This document shows positions 1-11,425 of a DNA stretch of 64,000 nucleotides, piece after piece. Location: contig NZ_AYMV01000010.1 of the NCBI RefSeq assembly GCF_000633415.1, forward strand, positions 36,185 to 100,184, in the 5' to 3' direction. A program made the translations under genes and the position numbers. The notes beneath the pieces are model-generated. The model did no database searches. It was given only the letters and a program-made list of their open reading frames with translations, and had not been told where the DNA came from. This stretch comes from Leucobacter sp. PH1c. GTDB lineage: Bacteria; Actinomycetota; Actinomycetes; Actinomycetales; Microbacteriaceae. Numbering within the stretch: position 1 is the stretch's first letter; each line of letters begins with the position of its first letter.

Positions 1-1
1 C

Positions 2-502
2 CCCGACGGCTTCTCCACCACGCTGCTCATCGCGAGCGGCAACGCCCAGCGCGCCCAGATCGCCCAGATCGTGCAGGAGTCGCTCGCGAAGATCGGGATC
101 ACGGTCTCGATCGAGCAGCTCGACATCGCGGTGTTCCGCGAGCGCTTCTTCGCCTACGACTTCGACATCATGCTGAACAGCGGGCAGTCGGACGCGCCGG
201 ATCCGAACGGCTTCATCACGTTCCAGGCGGATCCGGAGGGCTTCAGCAAGTCCTACTGGACGCACTACACGAACGATCGCGTGACCGAGCTCATGCACGA
301 GGGGCGCACGACCGCCGAGGGCCCCGAGCGCACGAAGATCTACGGCGAGATCCAGCAGATCCTCGCGGACGATGTGCCCTACATCCCGCTGTTCTTCCCC
401 GCGAACCTCAAGGCGACGACGAGCGATGTGCAGGGCTTCACGGTGCTGCCGAACGGCAGCGTCCGCTTCGAGGACGCCTGGCTCGCGAGCGTCGGGAAGT
501 AG
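2..502 (+). CDS. ABC peptide/nickel-type substrate-binding protein, C-terminal part
   Basis: Partial gene entering from the left edge; the reading frame is open from base 2, about 166 residues. The end resembles the C-terminal lobe of family 5 solute-binding proteins (oligopeptide/dipeptide/nickel importers): a stretch ending in IQQILADDVPYIPLFF, then a closing strand ending FEDAWL. Such proteins are secreted lipoproteins that deliver peptides or similar ligands to a membrane permease. The next two genes encode the matching permeases and ATPases, so this is the binding protein of the same importer. Signal peptide and ligand-specific residues lie outside the window, so the substrate cannot be named. 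Confidence 0.85.
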   Translation, partial: PDGFSTTLLIASGNAQRAQIAQIVQESLAKIGITVSIEQLDIAVFRERFFAYDFDIMLNSGQSDAPDPNGFITFQADPEGFSKSYWTHYTNDRVTELMHEGRTTAEGPERTKIYGEIQQILADDVPYIPLFFPANLKATTSDVQGFTVLPNGSVRFEDAWLASVGK

Positions 503-520
503 CGGCCCCGAGCGGGACGC

Positions 521-552
521 GTGCGCGCGGGGCCCACGGGCCCCGCGCGCAC
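521..552 (+). terminator. Perfect GC hairpin after the binding-protein gene
   Basis: A 15-bp perfect inverted repeat (arms 521-535 and 538-552) starts 18 bases after the stop codon. No T-run follows, and a -10 box begins at once. It may stabilise the abundant binding-protein mRNA 3' end or partly terminate before the permease gene. Confidence 0.55.
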
Positions 553-558
553 TACAGT
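553..558 (+). promoter_or_regulatory. -10 box of a probable leaderless start
   Basis: TACAGT ends 6 nt before the GTG at 565, with no ribosome binding site between. This spacing recurs at several genes in this window and fits transcription starting at the first base of the start codon. Confidence 0.5.
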
Positions 559-564
559 GATGAC

Positions 565-1688
565 GTGGTGACGAGGAACGGGCGAGCGCAGGAGCCGGGC
601 AGCGCAGTGCGCGATGCCGCGGGCGCCCGGGCGGCGACGGCCCCCGGCCTCGCGCGGCGGATCGCGCGCGAACTCGGCCGGGTGCTCGGCCGCGTCGTTC
701 CCGTCATGATCGGCGTCGTCGTCGCCGTCTTCTTCCTGCTCCGGATGGTGCCGGGGGATCCCGCCGCGATGATCCTCGGCGAGCGGGCCACCCCCGAGTC
801 GATTGCGGCCCTCCGCGCCGAGCTCGGCCTCGATCTCCCGCTCTGGCAGCAGTTCACCCACTTCGCGGTCGGGCTGATCACCCGCTTCGACACGGGGGAC
901 TCGCTCGTGACCGGGGTGTCCACCCGCGAGCTGATCCTCGCGAAAGCCCCGATCAGTCTGGGCATCGTCGGCCTCGCGGTCGTGCTGGCCGTGCTCATCA
1001 CGGTGCCGCTGGCGCTCGCCGCAGCGCGCCGCCAGGACGGCTGGATCGATCACGTCGTGCGGATCATCCCGGCCGTGGGCATGGGAATGCCGCTCTTCTG
1101 GATCGGCCTGCTCCTCATCATCGTCTTCGGCGTGCAGCTGCGCTGGTTCCCGGTGGGCGGTGTCGGCACGGGGCCGGGAGAACCGCTCAGGAGCCTCTTC
1201 CTCCCCGCGCTCGCGGTGGCGCTCGGCATGGCTCCGCCGCTCATCCGCTCGCTGCGCGCGCAGCTCATCGACGTGCTCGCGGCCGACTTCGTGACGACGC
1301 TCCGCGCCGCGCGGATCCCCGAGCGGCGCATCCTCGCCCGGCACGTGCTCCGCAACGCGGCGCTGCCGACGCTCACGCTCCTGAGCGTCAACACCGCGAC
1401 CCTCATCGGGGGCACGCTCGTCGTCGAGAAGGTGTTCGGGATCAACGGGCTCGGCGCCCTGCTCTTCCAGTCGATCGGCAGCCGGGACTTCCCGGTGGTG
1501 CAGGGGATCGCGCTGTACTGCGCGCTGCTCGTGGTGCTCGTCACGACCGTCGCAGGCGTGCTTGCCGCGGCGCTCGACCCCCGGCTCCGCGCCGGCGACC
1601 CGGTTGCCGAGCCCGCCGCGGGCCCGGCCGCCGGGCGCGGGAGCGAGGCCGCAGGCGGCCCCGTGGGCGCCGCGCAGGGAGACCCCCG

Positions 1689-1692
<4 letters not shown>
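565..1692 (+). CDS. Oligopeptide-type ABC transporter permease (DppB/OppB-like)
   Basis: Inner-membrane permease of a peptide/nickel-type ABC importer, 375 aa. After a ~30-residue polar Ala/Arg-rich N-terminus it shows about six membrane segments, the family signature RMVPGDPA early on, and an EAA-type cytoplasmic loop (LRAARIPERRILARHVLRNA) that docks to the ATPase. A C-terminal Ala/Gly-rich tail of ~35 residues is not part of the family core. The GTG at 565 is directly followed by a second GTG; the -10 box 6 nt upstream favours a leaderless start there. The stop overlaps the start of the next gene by 4 nt (ATGA), so the two are translationally coupled. Confidence 0.9.
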
Positions 1693-4262
<2,570 letters not shown>

Positions 4263-4296
4263 CGCGATTTCGCTCGGCCGCGGCGGCCCGGCTTGC

Positions 4297-4302
4297 TACG
4301 CT
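4297..4302 (+). promoter_or_regulatory. -10 box upstream of the NfeD/flotillin operon
   Basis: TACGCT lies 30 nt upstream of the ATG at 4333, with a strong GAGGAGG ribosome binding site between. No clear -35 hexamer was identified. Confidence 0.4.
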
Positions 4303-4332
4303 CCCAGTACAGGCGTTGAGAGGAGGTGCCGA

Positions 4333-4893
4333 ATGGACGGCATCATGAGCTGGCTGGATCGACTCGTGGACGGCTCCCTCATCGCGGGGGGCGTCTTCCT
4401 CATCATCGGCATCGTGGGCGGCGTGCTGCTGCTCATCTCGCTCGTGCTCGACGGGATCTTCGATGCCTTCGACTTCGGCGACGGGCCGCTCAGCCTCACG
4501 ACGATCGCCGCCTTCACCGCGATCTTCGGCTTCACCGCCTTCGCCCTCGTCGGCGCGGGGCTGCCGACGCCGCTCGCGGGAACGCTCGGCGCCGTGGCCG
4601 GCGTGATCGGCGGGGCCGCTGCCTGGTGGCTCAGCCGGCTCATCCGCAGCGCGGAATCCTCCACTGCCGTCTCCGGCGAGGAACTCGTCGGCAGCGCAGC
4701 GAGCGTCGTGCTCGCGATCCCGGCCGGCGGCCTCGGCGAGGTCGCGCTCGTGCGCCACGGCGAGCGCGTCTCGCTCGCGGCGACCGCCGACACCGCGATC
4801 CCGCGCGGCGCCCAGGTGCGCATCGCACAGACCATCACGGCGACGTCGGTGCGGGTCGAGCCCGCGCCCGCCGCCGCCCCGCCCACCCAGTAA
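4333..4893 (+). CDS. NfeD-like membrane protein, flotillin partner
   Basis: 186-residue membrane protein with two hydrophobic stretches near residues 18-40 and 55-105, followed by a ~75-residue soluble C-terminal domain rich in beta strands (GEELVGSAASVVL..., GEVALVRHGERVSLAA), like the OB-fold of NfeD proteins. NfeD proteins are typically encoded next to flotillins and organise membrane microdomains; the next gene 18 nt downstream is a flotillin. The start is fixed by GAGGAGG 7 nt upstream. Sequence similarity to classical NfeD is loose; position supports the call more than motifs do. Confidence 0.65.
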   Translation: MDGIMSWLDRLVDGSLIAGGVFLIIGIVGGVLLLISLVLDGIFDAFDFGDGPLSLTTIAAFTAIFGFTAFALVGAGLPTPLAGTLGAVAGVIGGAAAWWLSRLIRSAESSTAVSGEELVGSAASVVLAIPAGGLGEVALVRHGERVSLAATADTAIPRGAQVRIAQTITATSVRVEPAPAAAPPTQ

Positions 4894-4911
4894 CCCGAAA
4901 CGGGAGAGGAC

Positions 4912-6489
4912 ATGTTCTTTATGACCCCCGCAATTGTCGGAGTGTTCGGCGCAGTCGTCGCGCTCGTGCTCATCGCCCTCGTCATCATCAAGCGCTACCG
5001 CATTGCGAAGCCCGATGAGGCGATCATCGTGACCGGTGGCAAGGGCAAGGAAGTGAAGACGGCCGACGGCGGCACCGTCCGTGACATGTCGGGCCAGAAG
5101 GTCGTCACGGGCGGCGGCGTGTTCGTCCTGCCGTTCGTGCAGAAGTCCTTCACCATCTCGCTGCGCTCGCGCCGCCTCTCGATCACCACCGAGGCGCAGA
5201 CCACCGACGGCATCACGATGCAGGCCCAGGCCGTGGCCGTCGTGAAGGTGGGCGGCTCGCAGGAGATGATCCGCGCCGCCGCCCAGCGCTTCCTCTCGAA
5301 CTCGGACGAGATCGACGAGTCGACGCAGGAGGTGCTCTCGGGCTCGCTGCGCTCGATCATCGGCGGCCTCACGGTGCTCCAGATCATCCGTGACCGCGCC
5401 GTCGTGGCCCAGAGCGTGCTCGAGGCCGCCGAGGAGGCGCTCACGAAGCAGGGCCTCGTGGTCGACACCCTGCAGATCCAGGAGATCCGCGACGGCGCCG
5501 ACTACATCACGAACATCGGGCGCCCCGAGGCCGCGAAGGTGCGCCAGGCCGCCGACATCGCCGAGACGAACGCCTACCAGGCCTCCGAGGAGGCGAAGAT
5601 CTCCGCGGAGAAGGTGCTGCTCGACCGCAACCGCGAGCTGAAGCTGCGCCAGGCGGAGATCCAGGCCGAGACGGACAAGGCGAACGCGCAGGCCCAGGCC
5701 GCCGACCCGCTCGAGCAGGCGATCCAGCAGCAGGCCATCGTCGAGCAGCAGCAGATCACCGCGCAGAAGGAGGTCGCGCTCCGCACCGAGAAGCTGAACG
5801 CCGACGTGCGCGCCGTGGCCGAGGCCGAGGCCTACCGGGTCGAGGCGCTCGCCAAGGCCGAGGCCGCCGCCTCCGTGTCCGCGGCCGAGGGCCGCGCGCA
5901 GGCCGTCGAGCGCGAGGGCGTCGCGAGCCGCGCCGCCCGTATCGCCGCGTCCGAGGCACTCGCCGCCGAGGGCCGCGCCGAGGCCGAGGCGATCCAGGCG
6001 AAGGGTACGGCAGAGGCCGCGGCCATCGACGCCCGCGCCCGCGCGCTCGAGACGCAGTCGCAGGCGGTGCTCGCGCAGGAGCTCATCCACCTGCTGCCGC
6101 AGATCGCGAACGAGTACGCGCAGGCGATTGGCGCGATCGACAGCATGACGGTCGTCTCGGCCGACGGCACCTCGAAGGTGGCCGGCGAAGCTATGGGCAA
6201 CATCAAGGGCCTGCTCGAGATGGCGAAGGACACGGTCGGCATCGACCTCGTCGGCATGCTGAATGGCGCCGTGAGCGGCGGTGCCGCAGGCGCGGCAGCC
6301 GGGCGCGCGGCGACCGCGTCCGCCCGCGACGGGCAGGGCGACGCGCTGCTCGCGTCGCGCCCGAGCGCTGTCGAGACGCCTGCGGCCGACGAGGTCGTTC
6401 CCGCGCACGCCGCGGCCGACGCGCCCGAGCCCGCTGCGGAGCCCGGCCAGGCCGCGGCGGACGAGGTCCAGGTGGAGCGGGCAGAATAG
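4912..6489 (+). CDS. Flotillin-like SPFH/band 7 protein
   Basis: 525 residues. One N-terminal membrane helix (~8-27, ending in IIKRYRIAKPDEA), an SPFH domain (~30-200) and a long Ala/Glu/Gln-rich coiled coil (~200-400) with the Glu-Ala repeats typical of flotillins. The C-terminus (~440-525) is low-complexity Ala/Gly then acidic. Flotillins form scaffolding rings in functional membrane microdomains and bind NfeD-type partners. Start ATG at 4912 follows GGGAGAGGAC. The gene sits between the NfeD-like gene and a PH-domain membrane protein, all on one strand with short gaps, consistent with an operon. Client proteins are unknown. Confidence 0.9.
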   Translation: MFFMTPAIVGVFGAVVALVLIALVIIKRYRIAKPDEAIIVTGGKGKEVKTADGGTVRDMSGQKVVTGGGVFVLPFVQKSFTISLRSRRLSITTEAQTTDGITMQAQAVAVVKVGGSQEMIRAAAQRFLSNSDEIDESTQEVLSGSLRSIIGGLTVLQIIRDRAVVAQSVLEAAEEALTKQGLVVDTLQIQEIRDGADYITNIGRPEAAKVRQAADIAETNAYQASEEAKISAEKVLLDRNRELKLRQAEIQAETDKANAQAQAADPLEQAIQQQAIVEQQQITAQKEVALRTEKLNADVRAVAEAEAYRVEALAKAEAAASVSAAEGRAQAVEREGVASRAARIAASEALAAEGRAEAEAIQAKGTAEAAAIDARARALETQSQAVLAQELIHLLPQIANEYAQAIGAIDSMTVVSADGTSKVAGEAMGNIKGLLEMAKDTVGIDLVGMLNGAVSGGAAGAAAGRAATASARDGQGDALLASRPSAVETPAADEVVPAHAAADAPEPAAEPGQAAADEVQVERAE

Positions 6490-6494
6490 GGAGC

Positions 6495-7106
6495 ATGGCT
6501 TCCCGTTCCGCGCGCTCGATGACCGCGGAGGTCGACTCCTTGATGGGGCCGGCCCCCGCGAGTCACGCGCAGCCCGAGGTGATCGTGCTGCGCTTCCGCA
6601 GACACGGACGCCGGCTCCTGCTCCCCGCGCTCGCGCTCATCGCGATCGCGGCGGTCGCCGGGTTCTGGGTGGGGCGGCTCCCCGCGGGCTGGGCGAATCT
6701 CGCCGCGGCGCTCGTCGCCGGGGTGCTCGGCTTCGTGCTCGGAGTGCTGCCGATGCTCGCGTGGCTCGCGGGCCGCACGACGGTGACGACGCGCCGGGTG
6801 ATCGTGCGCCGCGGGCTCTTCGTGCGCCAGCGCGCCGAGCTGGCGCTCGGCCGGGTGCGCGAGGTGCGGCAGCGCCGCAGCCTCGGGCAGCGGCTCTGGG
6901 GTTGCGGCAGCATCGAGCTGCTGTACGGCGCGGAGAAGCTGGTGCTCGAGGATGTGCCGGGCTTTGCGCTCACCGCCGAGGCCCTCCAGGAGCTCATGGA
7001 GCGCAGCTACGCGCAGGAGAGCCGGGTGCAGCAGACGCTCGGGGCCGCGCAGCTGCCGTTCGGCGCGGGCGGGCTCGGCCCGGGCGCCGCGCCCCCGCAG
7101 TTCTGA
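6495..7106 (+). CDS. Membrane protein with bacterial PH (bPH2/YdbS-like) domain
   Basis: 203 residues: two adjacent membrane helices (~36-55 and ~60-85), then a bacterial PH-like domain with the typical TTRRVIVRRGLF and ALGRVREVRQRRSLGQRLWGCGSIEL segments, then an ordered helix and a Gly/Ala-rich tail. The domain is common in small actinobacterial membrane proteins of unknown function. It begins 5 nt after the flotillin stop, so it is probably the third gene of that operon. The ATG at 6495 has GGGAG only one base away; an ATG at 6543 with GGAGG farther upstream is an alternative start. Confidence 0.75.
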   Translation: MASRSARSMTAEVDSLMGPAPASHAQPEVIVLRFRRHGRRLLLPALALIAIAAVAGFWVGRLPAGWANLAAALVAGVLGFVLGVLPMLAWLAGRTTVTTRRVIVRRGLFVRQRAELALGRVREVRQRRSLGQRLWGCGSIELLYGAEKLVLEDVPGFALTAEALQELMERSYAQESRVQQTLGAAQLPFGAGGLGPGAAPPQF

Positions 7107-7202
7107 CCCCGCGAATCTCACCCCGCGGGTTGAGCCCCGAGACGCTGACCCCGCGATTCGGGCCCGCGGTTCCGCGCGCAGGACGCGCCGAGCCGCGACC
7201 GC

Positions 7203-7790
7203 TCAGCTCGTGCGGGCGATGAGCGTGTTGATGAGCTCGCTCGCGAGGGAGACGAGCCGCGCGATCTCGTTCTCGTCGCGGTCGATCCAGCGGCACTCCG
7301 GATCCCCCACGGGGACGAAGTTCTCGTGCCGCTCCCACACCATGAGCGTGCGGTCGGCGCCGAGCACGTACTGCTGCCACCACACCTGCCGGAGGTAGTG
7401 GCGGGGGATCGTGCGCCACTCCTTGTTCGTGGTCTTGATCTCCGCGAGCTCGATGGAGCCGCCGTCGCGGAGCACGAGCCCGTCGGGCGTGGCGAGGTGG
7501 CGCAGATCCGCCGCGGCGTGGAAGAGCGCCTGGCTCGGCGCGATGCCGTGCTCGCGGAGCACCCAGCTGGCGATCTCGGGCTCGCGGGCCTTGCCGTGGT
7601 CGGTGTAGACGTTGCCGCTGAAGCGGCTGCCGTGGAGCTTCTCGTGCGCCGCGTTCTCGATCGAGCGCGGGGTGGAGAGCTTCGCGACGTCTGTCGCGGT
7701 GATGCCGCGGGCGCGGGCGCGGAGCCACGCTACTCGGTCGGTGCCATCCGTGACCATGCGGGACAGATAATGCGGTGTAGAATCGGTCAC
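7203..7790 (-). CDS. YqaJ-type phage-related nuclease/recombinase family protein
   Basis: About 195 residues resembling the YqaJ/lambda-exonuclease fold: an early GITATD helix-start motif, then TDHGKAREPEIASWV, a LATPDGLVL strand containing the catalytic Asp, and ELAEIKTTNKEW, the Glu-x-Lys element of this nuclease superfamily, followed by YLRQVWWQQYVLGADR. Phage homologues are exonucleases paired with a single-strand annealing protein; no partner is seen here. A GTG at 7790 has GGGAG about 10 nt upstream and is preferred; ATG at 7757 is an alternative. It stands alone between unrelated operons, possibly a domesticated or chromosomal member of the family. Confidence 0.7.
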   Translation of the reverse strand: MTDSTPHYLSRMVTDGTDRVAWLRARARGITATDVAKLSTPRSIENAAHEKLHGSRFSGNVYTDHGKAREPEIASWVLREHGIAPSQALFHAAADLRHLATPDGLVLRDGGSIELAEIKTTNKEWRTIPRHYLRQVWWQQYVLGADRTLMVWERHENFVPVGDPECRWIDRDENEIARLVSLASELINTLIARTS

Positions 7791-8075
7791 TCGTCCAGTC
7801 TCCCACGGACTTCGTCGTGGTGCGGACGTCGCCATAGGGGGATGACGTCATCCGTGACCCGGCCCCGAGACCGACTGCACGCTTGCATTCACACAGGATG
7901 CACTCAGTGACCTCTATGACGGGAATCAGGCAGCAACAGTAGGCTCACAGCGAGCTGTCGCCGAGGTTCCGTCGAGCGGTCACGACAACCGATTTCATCG
8001 GGGTATGGACGAAGCCCGAGCGCAGAGCGCTCGCGACCCCAACCCGCGCAGAGCCGAGAGGAAGAGACAAGAGCA

Positions 8076-8810
8076 ATGGATTCACAGAATCTGACGCGCG
8101 CCGACGGGGGCAAGATCCGGGCGCTGGTCGTCGACGACGAAGCATCGATCACGCAGCTGATCGCCATGGCGCTCCGGTACGAGGGATGGGAAGTGGAGAC
8201 GGCCGCCACCGGCCAGGAGGCCAGCGACAAGATCCGCAGCTTCCGACCCGACGTCGCCGTGTTCGACATCATGCTGCCCGATTTCGACGGGATGCAGCTG
8301 CTGTCCCGGGTGCGCGGGGAGGGAGACATGTTCCCCGTGCTCTTCCTGACCGCGCTCGACTCGGTCGAGGACCGCGTCAACGGGCTGACCGCGGGAGGCG
8401 ACGACTACGTCGTCAAGCCGTTCAGCCTCGAGGAGCTCATCGCCCGCCTGCGCGGCCTCGTGCGCCGCTCGCAGATCACGCTCTCGCAGCAGCCTGACCC
8501 CGTGCTGCGCGTCGGCGACCTCACGCTCAACGAGGACAGCTACGAGGTGGAGCGCGGCGGCGAGCCGATCATGGTCACCAACACGGAGTTCGAGCTGCTG
8601 CGCTACCTCATGCGCAACCCGAACCGCGTGCTCTCGAAGGCGCAGATCCTCGACCGGGTCTGGGCCTACGACTTTTCCGGGAAGTCGACCGTCGTCGAGC
8701 TGTACATCTCCTACCTCCGCAAGAAGGTCGACGCGGGCCGCGCGCCCATGCTGCACACCGTGCGCGGCGCCGGCTACATGCTGAAGGCGGCGGCCGAGCC
8801 CGCAGCCTGA
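8076..8810 (+). CDS. OmpR/PhoB-type response regulator without an adjacent kinase
   Basis: DNA-binding response regulator, 244 aa. Receiver domain: acidic pair D20-D21, phosphoacceptor D64 in FDIMLPD, conserved Thr and the KPFS lysine. A linker (~130-145) leads to an OmpR-type winged helix (TNTEFELLRYLMRN, HTVRGAGYML). A good ribosome binding site (GAGGAAG) precedes the ATG. The sequence is close to actinobacterial TcrA/MprA-like regulators, whose genes usually sit directly before a histidine kinase. Here a strong terminator and a P-type ATPase gene follow instead, so its kinase must be elsewhere or lost. The 240-bp upstream region probably holds its promoter. Confidence 0.92.
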   Translation: MDSQNLTRADGGKIRALVVDDEASITQLIAMALRYEGWEVETAATGQEASDKIRSFRPDVAVFDIMLPDFDGMQLLSRVRGEGDMFPVLFLTALDSVEDRVNGLTAGGDDYVVKPFSLEELIARLRGLVRRSQITLSQQPDPVLRVGDLTLNEDSYEVERGGEPIMVTNTEFELLRYLMRNPNRVLSKAQILDRVWAYDFSGKSTVVELYISYLRKKVDAGRAPMLHTVRGAGYMLKAAAEPAA

Positions 8811-8826
8811 ACCGCGAGCTGAGCGA

Positions 8827-8870
8827 GCAGCCGCCCCGCGCACGCCGAACGGCGCGCGCGGGGCGGCTGC
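8827..8870 (+). terminator. Terminator after the response regulator
   Basis: 15-bp perfect stem (arms 8827-8841 and 8856-8870) followed by GCGTTT. It isolates the regulator gene from the ATPase gene downstream. Confidence 0.75.
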
Positions 8871-8965
8871 GCGTTTCGGGGCCGCCGATTCGGGAAACCC
8901 GGAAAACTTCGGCGGGATCCCCACGATTCTCCCAGGAATGCCAGGGAGACCTCGCCGGGGTCTTC

Positions 8966-8971
8966 TAGGCT
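8966..8971 (+). promoter_or_regulatory. -10 box of a leaderless P-type ATPase transcript
   Basis: TAGGCT ends 7 nt before the ATG at 8979; no Shine-Dalgarno sequence is present. Confidence 0.55.
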
Positions 8972-8978
8972 GTTCCGC

Positions 8979-11414
8979 ATGGAAATCACCGGGATCCGGG
9001 GGCTCACCGCCGCCGAAGCGGAGCGCAGGTTCGACGCGGGGCAGGGCAACGCCGCCCCCGACGGATCGAGCCGCTCGCTGTGGGAGATCCTCGCGGCGAA
9101 CGTGTTCACGCTCTTCAACGGGATCGTGTTCGCGGGCTTCGGGATCCTGCTCGCCCTCGGCCGGTGGCAGGACGCCCTGTTCGGCCTGCCCGCGCTCTTC
9201 AACACCGTGATCGGTGTCGTGCAGGAGTTCAACGCGAAGCGCACCCTCGACCGGCTCGCCGTGCTCAACGCGCCCACCGCGCGCGTGCTGCGCGACGGGA
9301 GCGCCGTCGAGATCCCGCTCGACCGGGTGGTGCTCGGCGACGTGCTCGTGCTCCGCATGGGCGACCAGATCACCGCGGACGCCCGCGTGGTCGACACGGA
9401 CCACAGCGGCCCCGCCGGGCTCGAAGTGGACGAATCCCTCCTCACGGGCGAGTCGGACCCGATCCGGAAGCGCACGGGCGACGAGGTGCTCTCCGGCTCC
9501 AGCGTCGTGGGCGGTACGGGGCTCGCCGAGGTGGTGCGTGTCGGCGGCGACTCGTACGCCGCGAAGCTCACCGCCGAGGCGCGGAAGTTCTCGCTCGTCC
9601 GCTCCGAGCTGCGCGGCAGCATCGACCGCCTCCTGAAGTGGATTACTTGGGCGCTCGCACCCATGATCCTCATCGTCGCGAACGGGCAGATGCAGGCGCA
9701 GGGCGGCTGGGAGGCCGCGCTCGCGAGTGGCGCCTGGCGCGAAGCGGTCGTCGGGGCCGTCGCCGCCGTGATCGCCATGGTGCCGCTCGGCCTCGTGCTC
9801 GTGACGAGCATCGCCTTCGCGGTGAGCGGGGTCACGCTCGCGCAGCGGCAGGTGCTCATCCAGGAGCTCCCCGCCGTCGAGGGGCTCGCCCGCGTCGACG
9901 CGCTGTGCCTCGACAAGACCGGCACGCTCACCACGGGGGAGATGCTCTTCGACCGCGCCATCCCGCTCGCCGAGGTTCCCGGCTGGCGCGGCGTGCTCGG
10001 CCACCTCGGCAGCGCGGACGACGCGAACGGCACGGCCCGCTGCCTCGCGGCCCCGTTCGGCGAGGCCCCCGGCCCACTCGATCCCGAATCGATCCCCTTC
10101 AACTCCGCGCGGAAGTGGAGCGCCCTCATCGTCGGCGACGACGCAGCGGACCGTCCCGCCCCGGGCACGTGGGTGCTCGGCGCACCCGAGTTCGTGCTGC
10201 CCGCGGCCAGTGGGGCCGAGGCGGCCGACGCGATCGCCCAGGCCGGCGCGCTCGCCGAGGCCGGGGCCCGCACGCTGCTGCTCGCGCACAGCGCCGAGAT
10301 CGCCCCGCCCGCCGAGCACCCGGAGCTGCCCGGCGGCCTCCGCCCCGTCGCGCTCCTCACGTTCCGCGAGCAGGTGCGCGACGACGCGGCGCAGACCCTC
10401 AGCTACTTCGCCGAGCAGGGCGTCGACGTGCGCGTCATCTCCGGTGACGACCCGCGCACCGTCGCCGCCGTGGCCCGCACCGTCGGCCTCGACTGCCCGG
10501 AGGGCCGCGATGCGCGAACGCTCCCCGATGACCTCGACGAGCTCGGCGAGATCCTCGACCGCGAGCGGGTGTTCGGCCGCGTCACGCCGCACCAGAAGCT
10601 GCAGATGGTGCACGCGCTGCAGCGCCGCGGCCACGTCGTCGCGATGACCGGCGACGGGGTGAACGACGCGCTCGCGATCAAGGAGGCCGACCTCGGGATC
10701 GCGATGGACACCGCCGCGCAGGCCACGAAGGCCGTCGCCCGTCTCGTGCTCCTCGACGGCCGATTCGATCGCATGCCCGGCGTGGTCGCCGAGGGGCGCC
10801 GCGTGATCGCGAACATCGAGCGGGTCTCGATGCTCTTCCTCACGAAGACGAGTTACGCCTTCGCGATCGCCGTCGTGTTCGGCCTCCTGGCCTGGAGCTT
10901 CCCGTTCCTGCCGCGCCAGCTCTCGATCACCGACGGGCTCACCATCGGCATCCCCGCGTTCTTCCTCGCGCTCATGCCGAACGCGGCGCGCTACCGCTCG
11001 GGCTTCCTGAAACGCTCGCTTGCCTTCGCGATCCCGGCCGGTCTCGTCGTGACCCTCGGCCTCGTCGCCCTGCACCTCGGCGCGGAGCGGCTCGGCGGCT
11101 TCAGCTTGATCGAGCAGCAGTCGGCGGCCACGCTCACGCTCGCGGGCATCGCGCTCTGGGTGCTCGCAGTGCTCGCGCGGCCCGTGCACCCGTTCCGCGT
11201 GCTCATCGTGCTCGCGATGTACGCGGGGCTGGGGCTCATCTGGCTGATCCCGATCGCGCGCGACTTCTTCCAGGTCACGTGGCTGCCGAACGATCTCGGC
11301 CTGCTCGTGATCGGGATCGTGGCGACGGGCATCGTGATCATCGAGCTGCTCCGGGCCTGGCACCTCCGCTTCATCCGCCACCAGGAGCCCGCGCCGCAGC
11401 TCGTCACGGCCTGA
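8979..11414 (+). CDS. Cation-translocating P-type ATPase (CtpE-like)
   Basis: 811-residue P-type ATPase. Visible family elements: actuator motif LLTGESDPI, phosphorylation site DKTGTLTTGEM (Asp ~312), a hinge GDGVNDALAIKEADLGIAMD, and about eight to ten membrane segments, with four or more clustered after residue ~610. No N-terminal heavy-metal-binding domain or CPC membrane motif is present, arguing against copper/zinc export. Length and overall pattern resemble actinobacterial CtpE, which is linked to calcium uptake; that assignment is by resemblance only. The start is supported by the leaderless promoter arrangement. It lies between a terminator and a convergent GyrI-like gene, so it is monocistronic. 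Confidence 0.88.
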   Translation: MEITGIRGLTAAEAERRFDAGQGNAAPDGSSRSLWEILAANVFTLFNGIVFAGFGILLALGRWQDALFGLPALFNTVIGVVQEFNAKRTLDRLAVLNAPTARVLRDGSAVEIPLDRVVLGDVLVLRMGDQITADARVVDTDHSGPAGLEVDESLLTGESDPIRKRTGDEVLSGSSVVGGTGLAEVVRVGGDSYAAKLTAEARKFSLVRSELRGSIDRLLKWITWALAPMILIVANGQMQAQGGWEAALASGAWREAVVGAVAAVIAMVPLGLVLVTSIAFAVSGVTLAQRQVLIQELPAVEGLARVDALCLDKTGTLTTGEMLFDRAIPLAEVPGWRGVLGHLGSADDANGTARCLAAPFGEAPGPLDPESIPFNSARKWSALIVGDDAADRPAPGTWVLGAPEFVLPAASGAEAADAIAQAGALAEAGARTLLLAHSAEIAPPAEHPELPGGLRPVALLTFREQVRDDAAQTLSYFAEQGVDVRVISGDDPRTVAAVARTVGLDCPEGRDARTLPDDLDELGEILDRERVFGRVTPHQKLQMVHALQRRGHVVAMTGDGVNDALAIKEADLGIAMDTAAQATKAVARLVLLDGRFDRMPGVVAEGRRVIANIERVSMLFLTKTSYAFAIAVVFGLLAWSFPFLPRQLSITDGLTIGIPAFFLALMPNAARYRSGFLKRSLAFAIPAGLVVTLGLVALHLGAERLGGFSLIEQQSAATLTLAGIALWVLAVLARPVHPFRVLIVLAMYAGLGLIWLIPIARDFFQVTWLPNDLGLLVIGIVATGIVIIELLRAWHLRFIRHQEPAPQLVTA

Positions 11415-11425
11415 GCGTCACGGCG

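Noticed and set aside
8082..11381. 1099-codon open frame opposite the response regulator and P-type ATPase
   Set aside because: Spans two unrelated genes and a terminator; composition is that of an antisense shadow.
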